Shown: one piece after another, positions 40,925 to 49,661 of the stretch
How the letters are laid out: every line of letters starts with the position of its first letter
Position numbering within the stretch: position 1 is the stretch's first letter
Source: RGIG995 sp045603745
GTDB lineage: Bacteria > Bacillota > Clostridia > Oscillospirales > UBA644
Assembly (NCBI GenBank): GCA_045603745.1
Contig: JAZUMQ010000008.1
Span: forward strand, 1-51,599
DNA: 51,599 nt
Direction of reading: 5' to 3'
Program-made: the position numbers and the translations under genes
Notes under the pieces: model-generated
What the model was told of the DNA's origin: nothing
What the model saw: the letters and a program-made list of their open reading frames with translations, nothing else
Database searches by the model: none

Positions 40925-42505
40925 ATGGAATGCACCAGCGCCATTCGTCTGGAAAACGTAACGAAGACCTTTGGGTCTGTGGTTGCAAACAAAGACATCT
41001 GTCTTGACATCCGCTACGGCGAAATTCTTTCTCTTTTAGGGGAAAACGGAAGCGGAAAAACCACCTTGATGAATATGCTTTCGGGGATATACTTCCCCGA
41101 TGCCGGCAAAATTTTTGCACAAGATCAAGAAGTAACCATTCGTTCTCCGAAGGACGCTTTTGACCTGAATATTGGCATGATTCACCAACATTTTAAGTTG
41201 GTAGACATCTTTACCGCGACGGAAAACGTAATTTTAGGTGATACTTCCGGAAAAAAGGAAAGTCTGAAAGCAGCCGCCGCGCGAATTCGGGAAATTTGCG
41301 ATACCTACGGTTTTGACGTTGACCCGGATCAGAAAGTCTATAACATGTCTGTTTCCCAGAAGCAGACGCTGGAAATTGTAAAAGTATTATATCACGGTGC
41401 GGAAATCCTGATTTTGGACGAACCGACGGCGGTTTTGACCCTGCAGGAAACCGAAAAACTGTTTAAAGTTCTTCGGAACATGAAAGAAGCGGGGAAAGCT
41501 ATCGTCATTATCACCCATAAACTAAACGAAGTGCTTTCCATTTCGGATCGAGTATCGATTCTGCGTCGAGGGGAATACATCGGCACGGTAGACACGAAAG
41601 ACGCCACGGAACTTTCTCTGACCGAAATGATGGTGGGGAAAAAAGTCAGCCTTGACATTGCCCGTCCCATAGTAGAAAAGAAAAAGCCTCTGCTGGAAAT
41701 TCGGGATCTGACCATTCGGAACGATGAAGGAAATCTCGCCATTGACAACGTCAATTTTTATATCCGGGGCGGTGAAATCCTCGGCGTTGCCGGAATTGCC
41801 GGTTGCGGACAAAAAGAATTATGTGAAGCAATTGCAGGATTGCGGAAGATCGAACAGGGCATGATGATCCATCAGGGAGAAGACATTTCCACCATGACCC
41901 CAAAACAGATTTTGGAAAAAGGAATTTCCATGAGTTTCATTCCCGAAGACCGTTTGGGAATGGGGCTGGCACCTTCCCTATCGATCACCGACAACATGCT
42001 ATTGAAGACCTATTCCGAAGGGATCTCCCCCTTTGTAGATCGGAAGCGGGGGCGCGAGGAAGCAGAGCGGATCATTGAAGATCTGGACGTTGTAACTCCT
42101 TCCACGGAAACTCCGGTTCGTCGCCTTTCCGGCGGGAACGTACAAAAGGTATTGTTGGGTCGGGAAATCAAGAGTGGACCTAACGTTATCATCACTGCAT
42201 ACCCCGTTCGCGGATTGGACATCAACTCTTCTTATTTAATTTATGACATTCTCAATCAGCAAAAGCAGAACGACGTTGGCATTTTGTTCATCGGAGAAGA
42301 TTTGGACGTAATGCTTTCCCTCTGTGATAAAATCATGGTTCTTTGCCACGGAAAAGTGATGGGAATCGTCAATGCAGACAAGACTTCAAAGGAAGAACTT
42401 GGTTTGATGATGACCGGTGCGATCAATCTGTTGGAAGAAAGAACCACGGAAGACAAAACACCCGGCATTGCAAAAGACTCTTACATTGAGGAGGGGGACA
42501 AATGA
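40925..42505 (+). CDS. Nucleoside ABC transporter ATP-binding protein (two ATPase domains)
   Basis: Energises the BMP-type importer on the cytoplasmic face. The 526 residues hold two ABC domains. The first has Walker A GENGSGKT (39-46), a degenerate signature MSVSQKQ and Walker B LILDEPTAVL. The second (from about 265) has the P-loop replaced by GIAGCGQKEL, signature LSGGNVQK, and TAYPVRGLD in place of Walker B. Such asymmetry is normal for RbsA/BmpB-type ATPases. AAAGGAG precedes the ATG, and the stop overlaps the first permease start as ATGA. Confidence 0.94.
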   Translation: MECTSAIRLENVTKTFGSVVANKDICLDIRYGEILSLLGENGSGKTTLMNMLSGIYFPDAGKIFAQDQEVTIRSPKDAFDLNIGMIHQHFKLVDIFTATENVILGDTSGKKESLKAAAARIREICDTYGFDVDPDQKVYNMSVSQKQTLEIVKVLYHGAEILILDEPTAVLTLQETEKLFKVLRNMKEAGKAIVIITHKLNEVLSISDRVSILRRGEYIGTVDTKDATELSLTEMMVGKKVSLDIARPIVEKKKPLLEIRDLTIRNDEGNLAIDNVNFYIRGGEILGVAGIAGCGQKELCEAIAGLRKIEQGMMIHQGEDISTMTPKQILEKGISMSFIPEDRLGMGLAPSLSITDNMLLKTYSEGISPFVDRKRGREEAERIIEDLDVVTPSTETPVRRLSGGNVQKVLLGREIKSGPNVIITAYPVRGLDINSSYLIYDILNQQKQNDVGILFIGEDLDVMLSLCDKIMVLCHGKVMGIVNADKTSKEELGLMMTGAINLLEERTTEDKTPGIAKDSYIEEGDK

Positions 42506-43608
42506 GTAATACAGTAACAAAAGTAAAAGAACCCTTTCTCCGCATCGTAAAGCGGGACGGACTGGCAACCTGGAAAGCTTGGCTGATCCGAGGAATTGCT
42601 CTGGTTGCGGCGTTGTTGATCTGCGCATTGTTCGTATTCACCATTACAAAGCTGAATCCTTTGGATATTTACAGTTCCATGGTGCGGGGTGCATTCGGTA
42701 CCACCCGCAGAATTTGGATCACATTCCAGGATACCGCAATTCTACTGTGTGTTGCCTTGGGATTGGCACCGGCATTTAAAATGAAGTTTTGGAACATCGG
42801 TGCGGAAGGTCAGGTTTTGGTCGGCGGGATTTCCACCGCAGCGTGTATGATCTACCTTGGAGATATTCTCCCCCTGTGGTTGAACATCGTCATCATGGTC
42901 GTTGTCTCCACGGCATCAGGTGCCCTTTGGGGATTGATTCCTGCATTGTTTAAAGCAAAATGGAACACCAACGAAACCTTATTCACCTTGATGATGAACT
43001 ATATCGCAATCCAACTGACGGCATTTTTCGTTTCCAAATGGGAAAACCCCTTTGGTTCCAACAGTGTCGGCGTCATCAATCCGGACACAAAGGGAGGTTG
43101 GTTACCGGAAATCGGTTCTAACCGCATGGTCTCCCCTTACATTCTCCCGGTTGTCATCGTTCTCGCATTAACGATCTTTATGTTTTTCTATCTGAGGAAC
43201 AGCAAACAGGGATATGAAATTTCTATCGTAGGCGATAGTGAAAACACGGCTCGATACGCCGGTATGAACGTAAAGAAGATCGTACTCCGCACCATGCTGA
43301 TCTCCGGTGGAATCTGTGGAATTGCCGGATTCATCAACGTTGCAGGCGCCAGCCACACGATCTCCACGAACATTGCCGGTGGACGCGGATTTACGGCGAT
43401 TATCGTAGCATGGCTTGCAAAGTTCAACGCTTTTGTGATGATTTTTGTTTCCCTTTTGCTGGTATTCTTGGAAAAGGGTGCATCTCAAATCGCTTCCGAT
43501 CACGGTCTGAATGACGAAGCATCGGAAATTATGAAGGGAATTATTCTTTTCTTTGTTTTGGGCAGTGAATTTTTCATTAACTACCGGTTGATTTTCCGGA
43601 AGAAATAA
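42502..43608 (+). CDS. Nucleoside ABC transporter permease 1
   Basis: Membrane subunit of the BPD_transp_2 family, 368 aa with about 9-10 hydrophobic segments. GLAPAFKMKFWNIGAEGQVLVGG near 87-110 and NTNETLFTLMMNYIA near 155-170 are the hallmark segments of guanosine/nucleoside permeases (YufP/NupP type). The later SIVGDSENTARYAGMNVKK is the ATPase-coupling loop. Start overlaps the ATPase stop by 4 bases. Confidence 0.92.
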   Translation: MSNTVTKVKEPFLRIVKRDGLATWKAWLIRGIALVAALLICALFVFTITKLNPLDIYSSMVRGAFGTTRRIWITFQDTAILLCVALGLAPAFKMKFWNIGAEGQVLVGGISTAACMIYLGDILPLWLNIVIMVVVSTASGALWGLIPALFKAKWNTNETLFTLMMNYIAIQLTAFFVSKWENPFGSNSVGVINPDTKGGWLPEIGSNRMVSPYILPVVIVLALTIFMFFYLRNSKQGYEISIVGDSENTARYAGMNVKKIVLRTMLISGGICGIAGFINVAGASHTISTNIAGGRGFTAIIVAWLAKFNAFVMIFVSLLLVFLEKGASQIASDHGLNDEASEIMKGIILFFVLGSEFFINYRLIFRKK

Positions 43609-43626
43609 GAAAGGGGGATCTGAATT

Positions 43627-44640
43627 ATGAACATCGACTCTTGGATTCAATGGATCCAATCATCTGTAGTATTTGGTACTGTTATCATGTTTGGTTGCTG
43701 TGGAGAAATATTGACCGAAAAATCGGGAAATTTAAATCTTGGGATCCCCGGCACGATGTATTTAGGTGGTATCGCAAGCCTTGCAGGGGCATTTTTCTAT
43801 GAAAACGCCTGCGCTAAAGCAAGCATTTCGCCGAACCCCTTCCTGTGTATTCTCGTCGCTTTTATCTGTGCATTCATTGCCGGTGCTTTCGGCGGTTTGA
43901 TTTACAGTTTTCTGACCACTACCTTGCGGGCGAATCAGAACGTTACCGGGCTGACTTTGACCATTTTTGGAGCAGGAATCGCAAATTTCTTCGGAGGATC
44001 TCTGAACAAACTTGCCGGCGGCGTGGGACAAATTTCCATTTCCGCAACCAGCGATGCCTTCCGTACCACCGTTCCGTTTTTGGACAAACTGGGCGGATTC
44101 GGAAAATTATTTTTGTCATATGGATTCTTAGCGTATCTTGCCGTTGCGATTGCAATTGCGATGGCGTTGTTCCTGAAACGTTCCCATAAGGGATTGAATC
44201 TTCGTGCCGTGGGTGAAAACCCGGCAACTGCGGACGCTGCAGGAATCGACGTAACAAAATACAAATACCTTGCTACCTGTATCGGTTGCGGAATCGCCGG
44301 CTTGGGAGGATTGTATTACGTAGTAGACTACACCAAGGGAACTTGGGCTAACGACGGAACCATTGAAACTCTGGGCTGGTTGGCAGTAGCACTGGTCATT
44401 TTCACCACATGGAAACCCATCAATGCCATTTGGGGATCTTACCTGTTCGGCATGCTTTATTGGATGTATCTGTATACAGAACTGTTTGGATTTACGCTTT
44501 CCCGCAGTTCTCAGCCCATTTTCAAGATGTTGCCTTACGTTGCAACGATGTTGGTTTTGATTTTAACCAGCATTCGTAAACAAAGAGAAAATCAACCCCC
44601 TGCAAATCTTGGGTTGCCCTATTTCCGGGAAGAAAGATAA
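43627..44640 (+). CDS. Nucleoside ABC transporter permease 2
   Basis: Second BPD_transp_2 permease (337 aa, about 8-9 hydrophobic segments), matching the YufQ/NupQ type. ILTEKSGNLNLGIPGTMYLGG near 28-48 and NQNVTGLTLTIFGAGIANF near 100-118 are characteristic, with the coupling loop RAVGENPATADAAGIDV near 192-208. GAAAGGGGG lies just before the ATG. The ATP-binding and permease genes form a complete importer with the lipoprotein. Confidence 0.92.
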   Translation: MNIDSWIQWIQSSVVFGTVIMFGCCGEILTEKSGNLNLGIPGTMYLGGIASLAGAFFYENACAKASISPNPFLCILVAFICAFIAGAFGGLIYSFLTTTLRANQNVTGLTLTIFGAGIANFFGGSLNKLAGGVGQISISATSDAFRTTVPFLDKLGGFGKLFLSYGFLAYLAVAIAIAMALFLKRSHKGLNLRAVGENPATADAAGIDVTKYKYLATCIGCGIAGLGGLYYVVDYTKGTWANDGTIETLGWLAVALVIFTTWKPINAIWGSYLFGMLYWMYLYTELFGFTLSRSSQPIFKMLPYVATMLVLILTSIRKQRENQPPANLGLPYFREER

Positions 44641-44644
44641 CAAT

Positions 44645-46039
44645 ATGAAAAAAGACGTTTTAATCATTGGCGCCGGTCCTGCCGGAATCTTTACAGCACT
44701 GGAGATTCTGCGTAAAGGAAGTAAAAAAAGCATTTTGATCGTGGAAAAAGGCGTGGCGATCGAACAACGCCGTTGCCCGAAATCCAAAACGAAACAATGC
44801 GTTAACTGTAAGCCTTATTGCCATATCACCACCGGATTTTCCGGGGCGGGTGCGTTTTCCGACGGAAAACTGTCCCTCTCCCCGGACGTGGGCGGTGCTT
44901 TGCCGGAACTGATCGGTGAAGAATTGGCGGAAGAAACCATCAAATACGCCGATTCCATCTATTTGGAATTCGGTGCGGACGAACACGTAGAAGGGATCAG
45001 CAATCCCGAAGAAGTGAAAGAAATCCGCAAACGCGCCATTCAGGCGGGTTTGAAGTTGGTGGATTGCCCCATTCGTCATTTGGGGACGGAAAAAGCCCAG
45101 GACATCTACTATGCCATTGAACAATATTTACTGAACAACGGCGTGGAGATGATGTTTGGATACGAATGTACCAATCTGATGATTGAAGATCACGTTTGCA
45201 AAGGCGCCTATCTGAAAAAAGGTTCGGAAGAACTGACCGTATCGGCGGAAAACGTTGTTGTTGCCACTGGCCGCAGAGGGGCAGAATGGTTGGAAAAACT
45301 GTGCACGGAACACGGAATTCAACACCGTCCCGGCACTGTTGACATCGGAGTTCGGGTTGAAGTACGAAACGAAGTAATGGAACAGGTCAACAAGGTTCTG
45401 TACGAATCCAAGTTGATCGGGTATCCGCAACCTTTCAAAAACAAAGTCCGTACCTTCTGTCAAAACCCCGGCGGATTCGTAAGCCAAGAGAATTACGACA
45501 ATGACCTTGCGGTGGTCAACGGACATTCTTACAAGGAACTGAAATCCAATAACACGAACCTTGCGATTTTGGTTTCCCACAATTTCAGCGTTCCCTTTAA
45601 TCAACCCATTGCCTATGCTCAAAAAGTGGGCGAATTGTCCAATATGCTTGCCAACGGTCACATTTTGGTGCAACGGTTCGGGGATATTCTGGACGGAAAA
45701 CGGACGTGGGAAAAGGAACTGAGCCACTCAAATCTGAAACCGACGTTACCTGACGCCGTTGCAGGGGATATTACTGCCGCAATTCCCTACCGGGCTATGA
45801 CAAATATCATCAATTTTATCCACGCTCTCGATCACGTAGTACCGGGATTTGCATCGACGGAAACTCTGCTCTACTCCCCCGAACTGAAATTCTACAGTAA
45901 TCGGGTGGATATGGACAAGGATTTCAACACCAACGTTCCCGGTTTGTACTGCTTGGGAGACTCCAGCGGTTGGACCCGCGGGTTGATGATGGCTTCCGTT
46001 ATGGGCGTTCTCATGGGACGGAAATTGGCGGAGAAGTAA
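44645..46039 (+). CDS. FAD-dependent oxidoreductase (COG2509 type)
   Basis: A 464-aa flavoprotein of unknown reaction, widespread in Clostridia. The FAD-binding GAGPAG is at 9-14. A cysteine-bearing stretch KGVAIEQRRCPKSKTK, then CVNCKPYCHITTGFSGAGAFSDGKLSLS near 56-83, is diagnostic of the family. The C-terminal LYCLGDSSGWTRGLMMASVMG closes the FAD site. The ATG at 44645 gives a protein beginning right at the Rossmann strand. A longer in-frame start inside the permease gene would add 12 unlikely residues. It lies 4 bases after the transporter and may share its mRNA. Confidence 0.9.
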   Translation: MKKDVLIIGAGPAGIFTALEILRKGSKKSILIVEKGVAIEQRRCPKSKTKQCVNCKPYCHITTGFSGAGAFSDGKLSLSPDVGGALPELIGEELAEETIKYADSIYLEFGADEHVEGISNPEEVKEIRKRAIQAGLKLVDCPIRHLGTEKAQDIYYAIEQYLLNNGVEMMFGYECTNLMIEDHVCKGAYLKKGSEELTVSAENVVVATGRRGAEWLEKLCTEHGIQHRPGTVDIGVRVEVRNEVMEQVNKVLYESKLIGYPQPFKNKVRTFCQNPGGFVSQENYDNDLAVVNGHSYKELKSNNTNLAILVSHNFSVPFNQPIAYAQKVGELSNMLANGHILVQRFGDILDGKRTWEKELSHSNLKPTLPDAVAGDITAAIPYRAMTNIINFIHALDHVVPGFASTETLLYSPELKFYSNRVDMDKDFNTNVPGLYCLGDSSGWTRGLMMASVMGVLMGRKLAEK

Positions 46040-46045
46040 ATAATG

Positions 46046-46080
46046 AAGGATGCAGGTGATACTGCATCCTTTTAGCTTTT
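46046..46080. terminator. Terminator after the flavoprotein gene
   Basis: A 10-bp stem AAGGATGCAG/CTGCATCCTT (46046-46055 with 46062-46071), loop GTGATA, then a TTAGCTTTT tail. The convergent spmB stop is at 46079-46081. Confidence 0.85.
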
Positions 46081-46585
46081 AATATAAAAAATAGATTATA
46101 AAAATAGTGGCAAAAAGGGTTAACAAATCACACAGAACGGCACAAGTAACTAATTTTCCCATACCGTTGCCGGATTTTCCGGGGAGATAGACGCCCAAAG
46201 TATAGAAAGTTGTCTCCGTAGATGCGGACAGAACCGACGCCATACGTCCGATGAGGGAATCGGCGCCGTAGGTTTTAAGCAAATCTTCGCAGACCGACAA
46301 TGCACCGCCGCCGGATAAAGGGCGAACCAATGCCAGAGGCAAGATTTGGGGCGGAATGGAAAGGGCTTGACACCAAGGGGCAAGAAAAGAAATCATCAGA
46401 TCCATTGCGCCGGAAGAACGGAAAACGGCGACGGAAACCAACATCAAAAGTAAAGTTGGAAAAATCTGCAAACAAACCCGAAGTCCGTCCTTCACTCCAT
46501 CGCAAAAATGAGCAAAAACGGGGATTTTACGAATCAATCCATAACCGAACACGAAAATCATTAAAATCGGCAAAACTCCGCTCAT
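46079..46585 (-). CDS. spmB: Spore maturation protein B
   Basis: Membrane protein acting with SpmA in spore core dehydration. The 168 residues are a nucleoside-recognition/Gate-type membrane protein with GVKDGLRVCLQIFPTLLLMLV near 28-48, RPLSGGGALSV near 88-98 and the STETTFYTLGVYLP segment near 120-133. A GGAGGG ribosome site lies about 5 nt before the ATG at 46585. A much longer in-frame upstream start would lie inside spmA. Start overlaps the spmA stop as ATGA. Confidence 0.96.
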   Translation of the reverse strand: MSGVLPILMIFVFGYGLIRKIPVFAHFCDGVKDGLRVCLQIFPTLLLMLVSVAVFRSSGAMDLMISFLAPWCQALSIPPQILPLALVRPLSGGGALSVCEDLLKTYGADSLIGRMASVLSASTETTFYTLGVYLPGKSGNGMGKLVTCAVLCDLLTLFATIFIIYFLY

Positions 46586-47145
46586 TTTTCCCTCCGGAAG
46601 AAAATCCGTGTTAAGAAGATTCCGCAGGTGCAGGATAATATTTGCACCACCCAAACGGCAGGGAGAATATCCATAGTGTTTTTTGCTCCATTGGCTTGTC
46701 GTAAAGCACAAATTGTGGTGGGAATCAGTTGCACGGAACAAGTATTTAACAAAAGAAACGCCGCAAGAGATCGGGAAACTTTACCGTTTGACATCATTCC
46801 GGCGGCTTTGATTCCGTAAGGGGTGGCGGCATTGCCGAGTCCAAAAAAATTCGAGGCGAGGTTCATGGTAACGACGCCGCGCAGTTCCGTATTCTTTGCG
46901 GTTTTCGGAATCAAAAATCTCACGGGGCGCGCCAAAAAAGAAGAAAATCGGTCAACCAAACCGGAATCCTCTGCCACCCGCATCAGTCCACTGAAAAAAC
47001 AGATCGAACCACCAAGTTTCAAAATCAGCGATACCGTATCGGCAGGGGTGGATAATATCGCCTCAGAAAGTGCGCCCACATTTCCGGTCATAATTCCACA
47101 GACCGTTCCGATGAAAATCAGAGTAAAACAAATCCAACCGACCAA
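46582..47145 (-). CDS. spmA: Spore maturation protein A
   Basis: Membrane partner of SpmB, required for proper spore core dehydration and heat resistance. The 187 residues have several hydrophobic segments plus LGGSICFFSGLMRVAEDSGL near 44-63, NLASNFFGLGNAATPYGIKAA near 95-115 and LNTCSVQLIPTT near 133-144, typical of the family. The start is a TTG with AAAGGAGAGAGGATT just upstream. A sigma-E-like promoter lies 22 bases before it, matching the known control of spmA-spmB in Bacillus. Confidence 0.95.
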   Translation of the reverse strand: MVGWICFTLIFIGTVCGIMTGNVGALSEAILSTPADTVSLILKLGGSICFFSGLMRVAEDSGLVDRFSSFLARPVRFLIPKTAKNTELRGVVTMNLASNFFGLGNAATPYGIKAAGMMSNGKVSRSLAAFLLLNTCSVQLIPTTICALRQANGAKNTMDILPAVWVVQILSCTCGIFLTRIFFRREK

Positions 47146-47166
47146 AATCCTCTCTCCTTTCAGTTC

Positions 47167-47194
47167 ATTTTATGGATAAAATCAAAGGATATGT
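47167..47194 (-). promoter_or_regulatory. Sigma-E-like promoter of spmA-spmB
   Basis: Minus-strand -35 ACATATC (47188-47194), 13-bp spacer, -10 CATAAAAT (47167-47174, seven of eight to CATACAAT). On the other strand, GGATA followed 16 bp later by CATAAAA (to 47201) could be a sigma-G-like promoter for pdaA, but this is weaker. Confidence 0.55.
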
Positions 47195-47225
47195 CATAAA
47201 ATGGAAAGAAAAGGAGTGGAGTGAC

Positions 47226-48044
47226 ATGAAAATTTCAGAACGGATCTTGAATTCATTGGAAAAAAACTGGCAGATGATCGCTTTGACAGTGGTTTGTTTT
47301 TGCCTTATTTTGGCGATGATCGCCGCGGGGCAAGCACAAACGGTGGAGGCATTTGCGTGCTCGGATTGGGGATTATCTTTTGGAATCCCAAACGCCGCCC
47401 CTCAAGGAAACGTCAGTGCTGAAATTTTGAAGGAATATAACGCATATTACATTGGGGATAAAGAATCAAAGATCATCTACCTTACCTTTGACGCAGGCTA
47501 TGAAAACGGTTATACGGAACGCATTTTAGATACCCTGAAGAAACATGAAGTACCTGCCGCTTTTTTTCTGGTAAAGCATTACATGGAAACGGCGCCGGAA
47601 TTGGTAAAACGAATGGCAGAGGAAGGACATATCGTTGCAAATCACACTGCATCACACCCAGATATGAGCAAAATTTCTACCGCGGAAGAATTACAGCGGG
47701 AACTAACCCCGGTAGAAACTTTGTATAAAGAAATTACCGGACAGGAAATGAAAAAGATCTATCGTCCGCCCCAAGGAAAATTCAGCGAAATTAATCTGCA
47801 ACACGCAAAGGAATTGGGATACACCACGATATTTTGGAGTCTTGCCTATGCGGATTGGAACAACAAAAAACAGCCCGATCCCCAAGCCGCCATTCAAAAA
47901 TTGAATTCTCGAATTCACGGTGGTGCAGTGATTTTATTACATAGCACCTCGGCAACGAATGCAGAGATTTTGGACGATCTTCTGACCCAATGGAAGGCTC
48001 AGGGATATACCTTCGGAACGTTAGATGAGTTCGCAAATCAATAG
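47226..48044 (+). CDS. pdaA: PdaA-like polysaccharide deacetylase (spore cortex delta-lactam synthesis)
   Basis: Membrane-anchored NodB-domain deacetylase acting on N-acetylmuramic acid for muramic delta-lactam formation in cortex peptidoglycan. The 272 residues have an N-terminal membrane segment (about 17-36), the PdaA-specific DWGLSFG near 47-53, motif 1 TFDAGYENG (87-95), motif 2 NHTASHPD, motif 3 RPPQGKFSE, motif 4 with ADWN, and motif 5 ILLHSTS. Motif 1 has Ala after the catalytic Asp where other PdaA proteins mostly have Asn. The ATG at 47226 has AAGGAGTGGAG before it. An in-frame ATG at 47172 lies in the promoter region. It is divergent from spmAB. Confidence 0.9.
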   Translation: MKISERILNSLEKNWQMIALTVVCFCLILAMIAAGQAQTVEAFACSDWGLSFGIPNAAPQGNVSAEILKEYNAYYIGDKESKIIYLTFDAGYENGYTERILDTLKKHEVPAAFFLVKHYMETAPELVKRMAEEGHIVANHTASHPDMSKISTAEELQRELTPVETLYKEITGQEMKKIYRPPQGKFSEINLQHAKELGYTTIFWSLAYADWNNKKQPDPQAAIQKLNSRIHGGAVILLHSTSATNAEILDDLLTQWKAQGYTFGTLDEFANQ

Positions 48045-48050
48045 AAGAAA

Positions 48051-48078
48051 GCGACCGAAATAAATCGGTCGCATTTTT
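48051..48078. terminator. Bidirectional terminator between pdaA and the phosphate transporter gene
   Basis: An 8-bp GC-rich stem GCGACCGA/TCGGTCGC (48051-48058 with 48065-48072), 6-nt loop, then ATTTTTT on the plus strand. Confidence 0.88.
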
Positions 48079-49115
48079 TATAGAAAAAAGAGAAGTAACT
48101 TTACTGATAAATAACCGAGAAGTCCACAACCGGGAAAGGTAAAAATCCAAGCAAAAATCATTTGTCCGGCAACATTCCAATTCACAGAACGAAGCCGCAC
48201 GGAAGCTCCGGCACCCATCAAGGCAGTAGTCTTAACGTGAGTGGTACTGACCGGAAGACCGTAAAGAGTACAAAATCCCAAACTGACGGCAGAAGCAAGA
48301 TCTGCGGCGACACCTTGATACCCTTCGGTTTTCAACATTTTCATACCCACAGCTCGAATGATGCGCCCTCCCCCGAGACAAGTACCTAAAGACAATACTC
48401 CGGAACATAGAAAAAGCAGCCAAATCGGAATCGTTTCCGGCGGTGCGGTGTTTCCTGCGGCGGCAACAGAGAGAAGCAAAACCCCGATAAATTTTTGACC
48501 GTCTTGAGATCCGTGCAAAAAGGCATTGACAGCCCCTCCGAAAATTTCCACTTTATGAAAAAAACCTTCGGCATCGCGGCGGTGTTTTTGTTTAAAAAGA
48601 AAAAAGATCAACCGAACGAAAAACCAACCTAAACCGAATCCTAAAAATACCGATAATCCCAATCCCCACAAGACTCTGCTCCAAATAGAAAATCGCACGC
48701 CGTCTCCCCCATTGATGGCAATGGCAGCTCCGGTAATTCCGGCAATCAGGGCATGGCTTTCGCTGGTAGGAATTCCAAAATACCACGCGACTGCCGCCCA
48801 AACCACAACAGCAACCATGGCGGCACAAAGAGCAAGTCGGGAAAGATTTGGATCGTCACCAAAATCAACCATAGAATAAACAGTATCGGTTACGGTACGA
48901 TTAAATGAAACAGTAAGAATCAAGCCCAAAAAGTTAAAGATTGCCGCCATAACAACGGCGGCGGTGGGAGTAAGCGCTCGGGTGGCGACGCAGGACGAAA
49001 TGGCGTTTGGCGCATCGGTCCAACCATTGACGAAAATTACGCCGAGGGTCAATACCGTAAGCAAGGTCAAGGGTAAGGACGAAAAAACCGTCGTGATCCA
49101 AGAAAAAAAAGACAT
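48078..49115 (-). CDS. Pit-family inorganic phosphate transporter
   Basis: Secondary phosphate transporter of the PiT/Pho-4 family, 345 aa with about 8-10 hydrophobic segments. Both inverted-repeat signatures are present: NGWTDAPNAI near 30-39 and HGSQDGQKFIGV near 201-212 (compare NGFHDTANA and HGxNDGQK in E. coli Pit). GIPTSESHALIAGITGAA near 113-130 and GLPVSTTHVKTTALMGAG near 290-307 are the paired inner motifs. No PhoU-like partner gene lies next to it. GGGAGGG precedes the ATG. Confidence 0.93.
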   Translation of the reverse strand: MSFFSWITTVFSSLPLTLLTVLTLGVIFVNGWTDAPNAISSCVATRALTPTAAVVMAAIFNFLGLILTVSFNRTVTDTVYSMVDFGDDPNLSRLALCAAMVAVVVWAAVAWYFGIPTSESHALIAGITGAAIAINGGDGVRFSIWSRVLWGLGLSVFLGFGLGWFFVRLIFFLFKQKHRRDAEGFFHKVEIFGGAVNAFLHGSQDGQKFIGVLLLSVAAAGNTAPPETIPIWLLFLCSGVLSLGTCLGGGRIIRAVGMKMLKTEGYQGVAADLASAVSLGFCTLYGLPVSTTHVKTTALMGAGASVRLRSVNWNVAGQMIFAWIFTFPGCGLLGYLSVKLLLFFL

Positions 49116-49142
49116 AAAAATCCCTCCCGTATAAAATATGGT

Positions 49143-49170
49143 ATTATGGGAAAAACATTCGTTGTATCAA
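49143..49170 (-). promoter_or_regulatory. Phosphate transporter promoter
   Basis: Minus-strand -35 TTGATA (49165-49170), 16-bp spacer, -10 CATAAT (49143-49148), then GGGAGGG before the start at 49115. Confidence 0.6.
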
Positions 49171-49217
49171 GGTTTTTTTTAATAAAAAATTTCTTTGTGA
49201 CATTTTCGTGAACCCCC

Positions 49218-49246
49218 TTGACAACCGACCGGAATCGTGCTATAAT
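49218..49246 (+). promoter_or_regulatory. tRNA-Asn promoter
   Basis: Perfect -35 TTGACA (49218-49223), 17-bp spacer, extended -10 TGCTATAAT (TATAAT at 49241-49246), 24 bp before the tRNA. Confidence 0.9.
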
Positions 49247-49269
49247 ATCCAAGTAACAAAACGAAACAT

Positions 49270-49345
49270 TCCTCCTTAGCTCAGTTGGTAGAGCCCGCGG
49301 CTGTTAACCGCGTTGTCGTTGGTTCGAGTCCGACAGGGGGAGCCA
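49270..49345 (+). tRNA. tRNA-Asn (anticodon GTT)
   Basis: Acceptor TCCTCCT pairs with AGGGGGA, D arm TAGCTCAGTTGGTAGAGC, anticodon stem CGCGG/CCGCG around CTGTTAA with anticodon GTT at 49303-49305, T loop TTCGAGT, and encoded CCA at 49343-49345. Confidence 0.97.
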
Positions 49346-49371
49346 TATTGGGGCAACAATTTTGCACCCTA

Positions 49372-49411
49372 ACACAAAAGTCCTTGTAAATCAAGGGCTT
49401 TTTGTGTTTTT
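49372..49411 (+). terminator. Terminator after tRNA-Asn
   Basis: A long stem of about 15 bp with one bulged T (49372-49386 with 49392-49407), 5-nt loop TAAAT, then a T run. It ends the tRNA transcript. Confidence 0.8.
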
Positions 49412-49412
49412 A

Positions 49413-49661
49413 GGGGTAAAAAACAACCCTCTTTCATCATTGCACCTTTTCCCCGACCTTTTGGACTTGAACCTGCGACTTTATCGCATGAATGAAGATT
49501 AACCGCTTTTCTGATATAATACAAGCGGAAAGAAGAAAAACAAGGATTTATCAAAACCGATTAGACATCAGGAACTACCGATAAGGCAAAAATCAACAAT
49601 TCTCCGATTTTATTTGCTATAATGATATTCGCAAACAATAAACGAAACGGGGGAAAAGCGA
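49413..49661. other. Gene-free junction before the ABC/LytTR cassette
   Basis: No convincing gene is seen. The stretch contains a tRNA T-arm-like relic on the minus strand (49463-49479) and two extended -10 boxes reading plus: TGATATAAT (TATAAT at 49515-49520, inside a CCGCTT/AAGCGG dyad at 49503-49528) and TGCTATAAT (TATAAT at 49618-49623). Neither has a good -35. The second is the better placed for the ABC operon; GGGGG lies about 10 nt before its ATG at 49662. Confidence 0.6.

Noticed and set aside
40925..42505. Broken second ATPase domain of the nucleoside transporter
   Set aside because: A degenerate second domain is the usual state in RbsA/BmpB-type double ATPases.
48078..49115. Possible degenerate phosphate-transporter signature (no GANDxxN)
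   Set aside because: The bacterial Pit branch normally has NGFHDTANA-like and HGxNDGQK-like forms. Both are present in variant form, so the protein looks normal.
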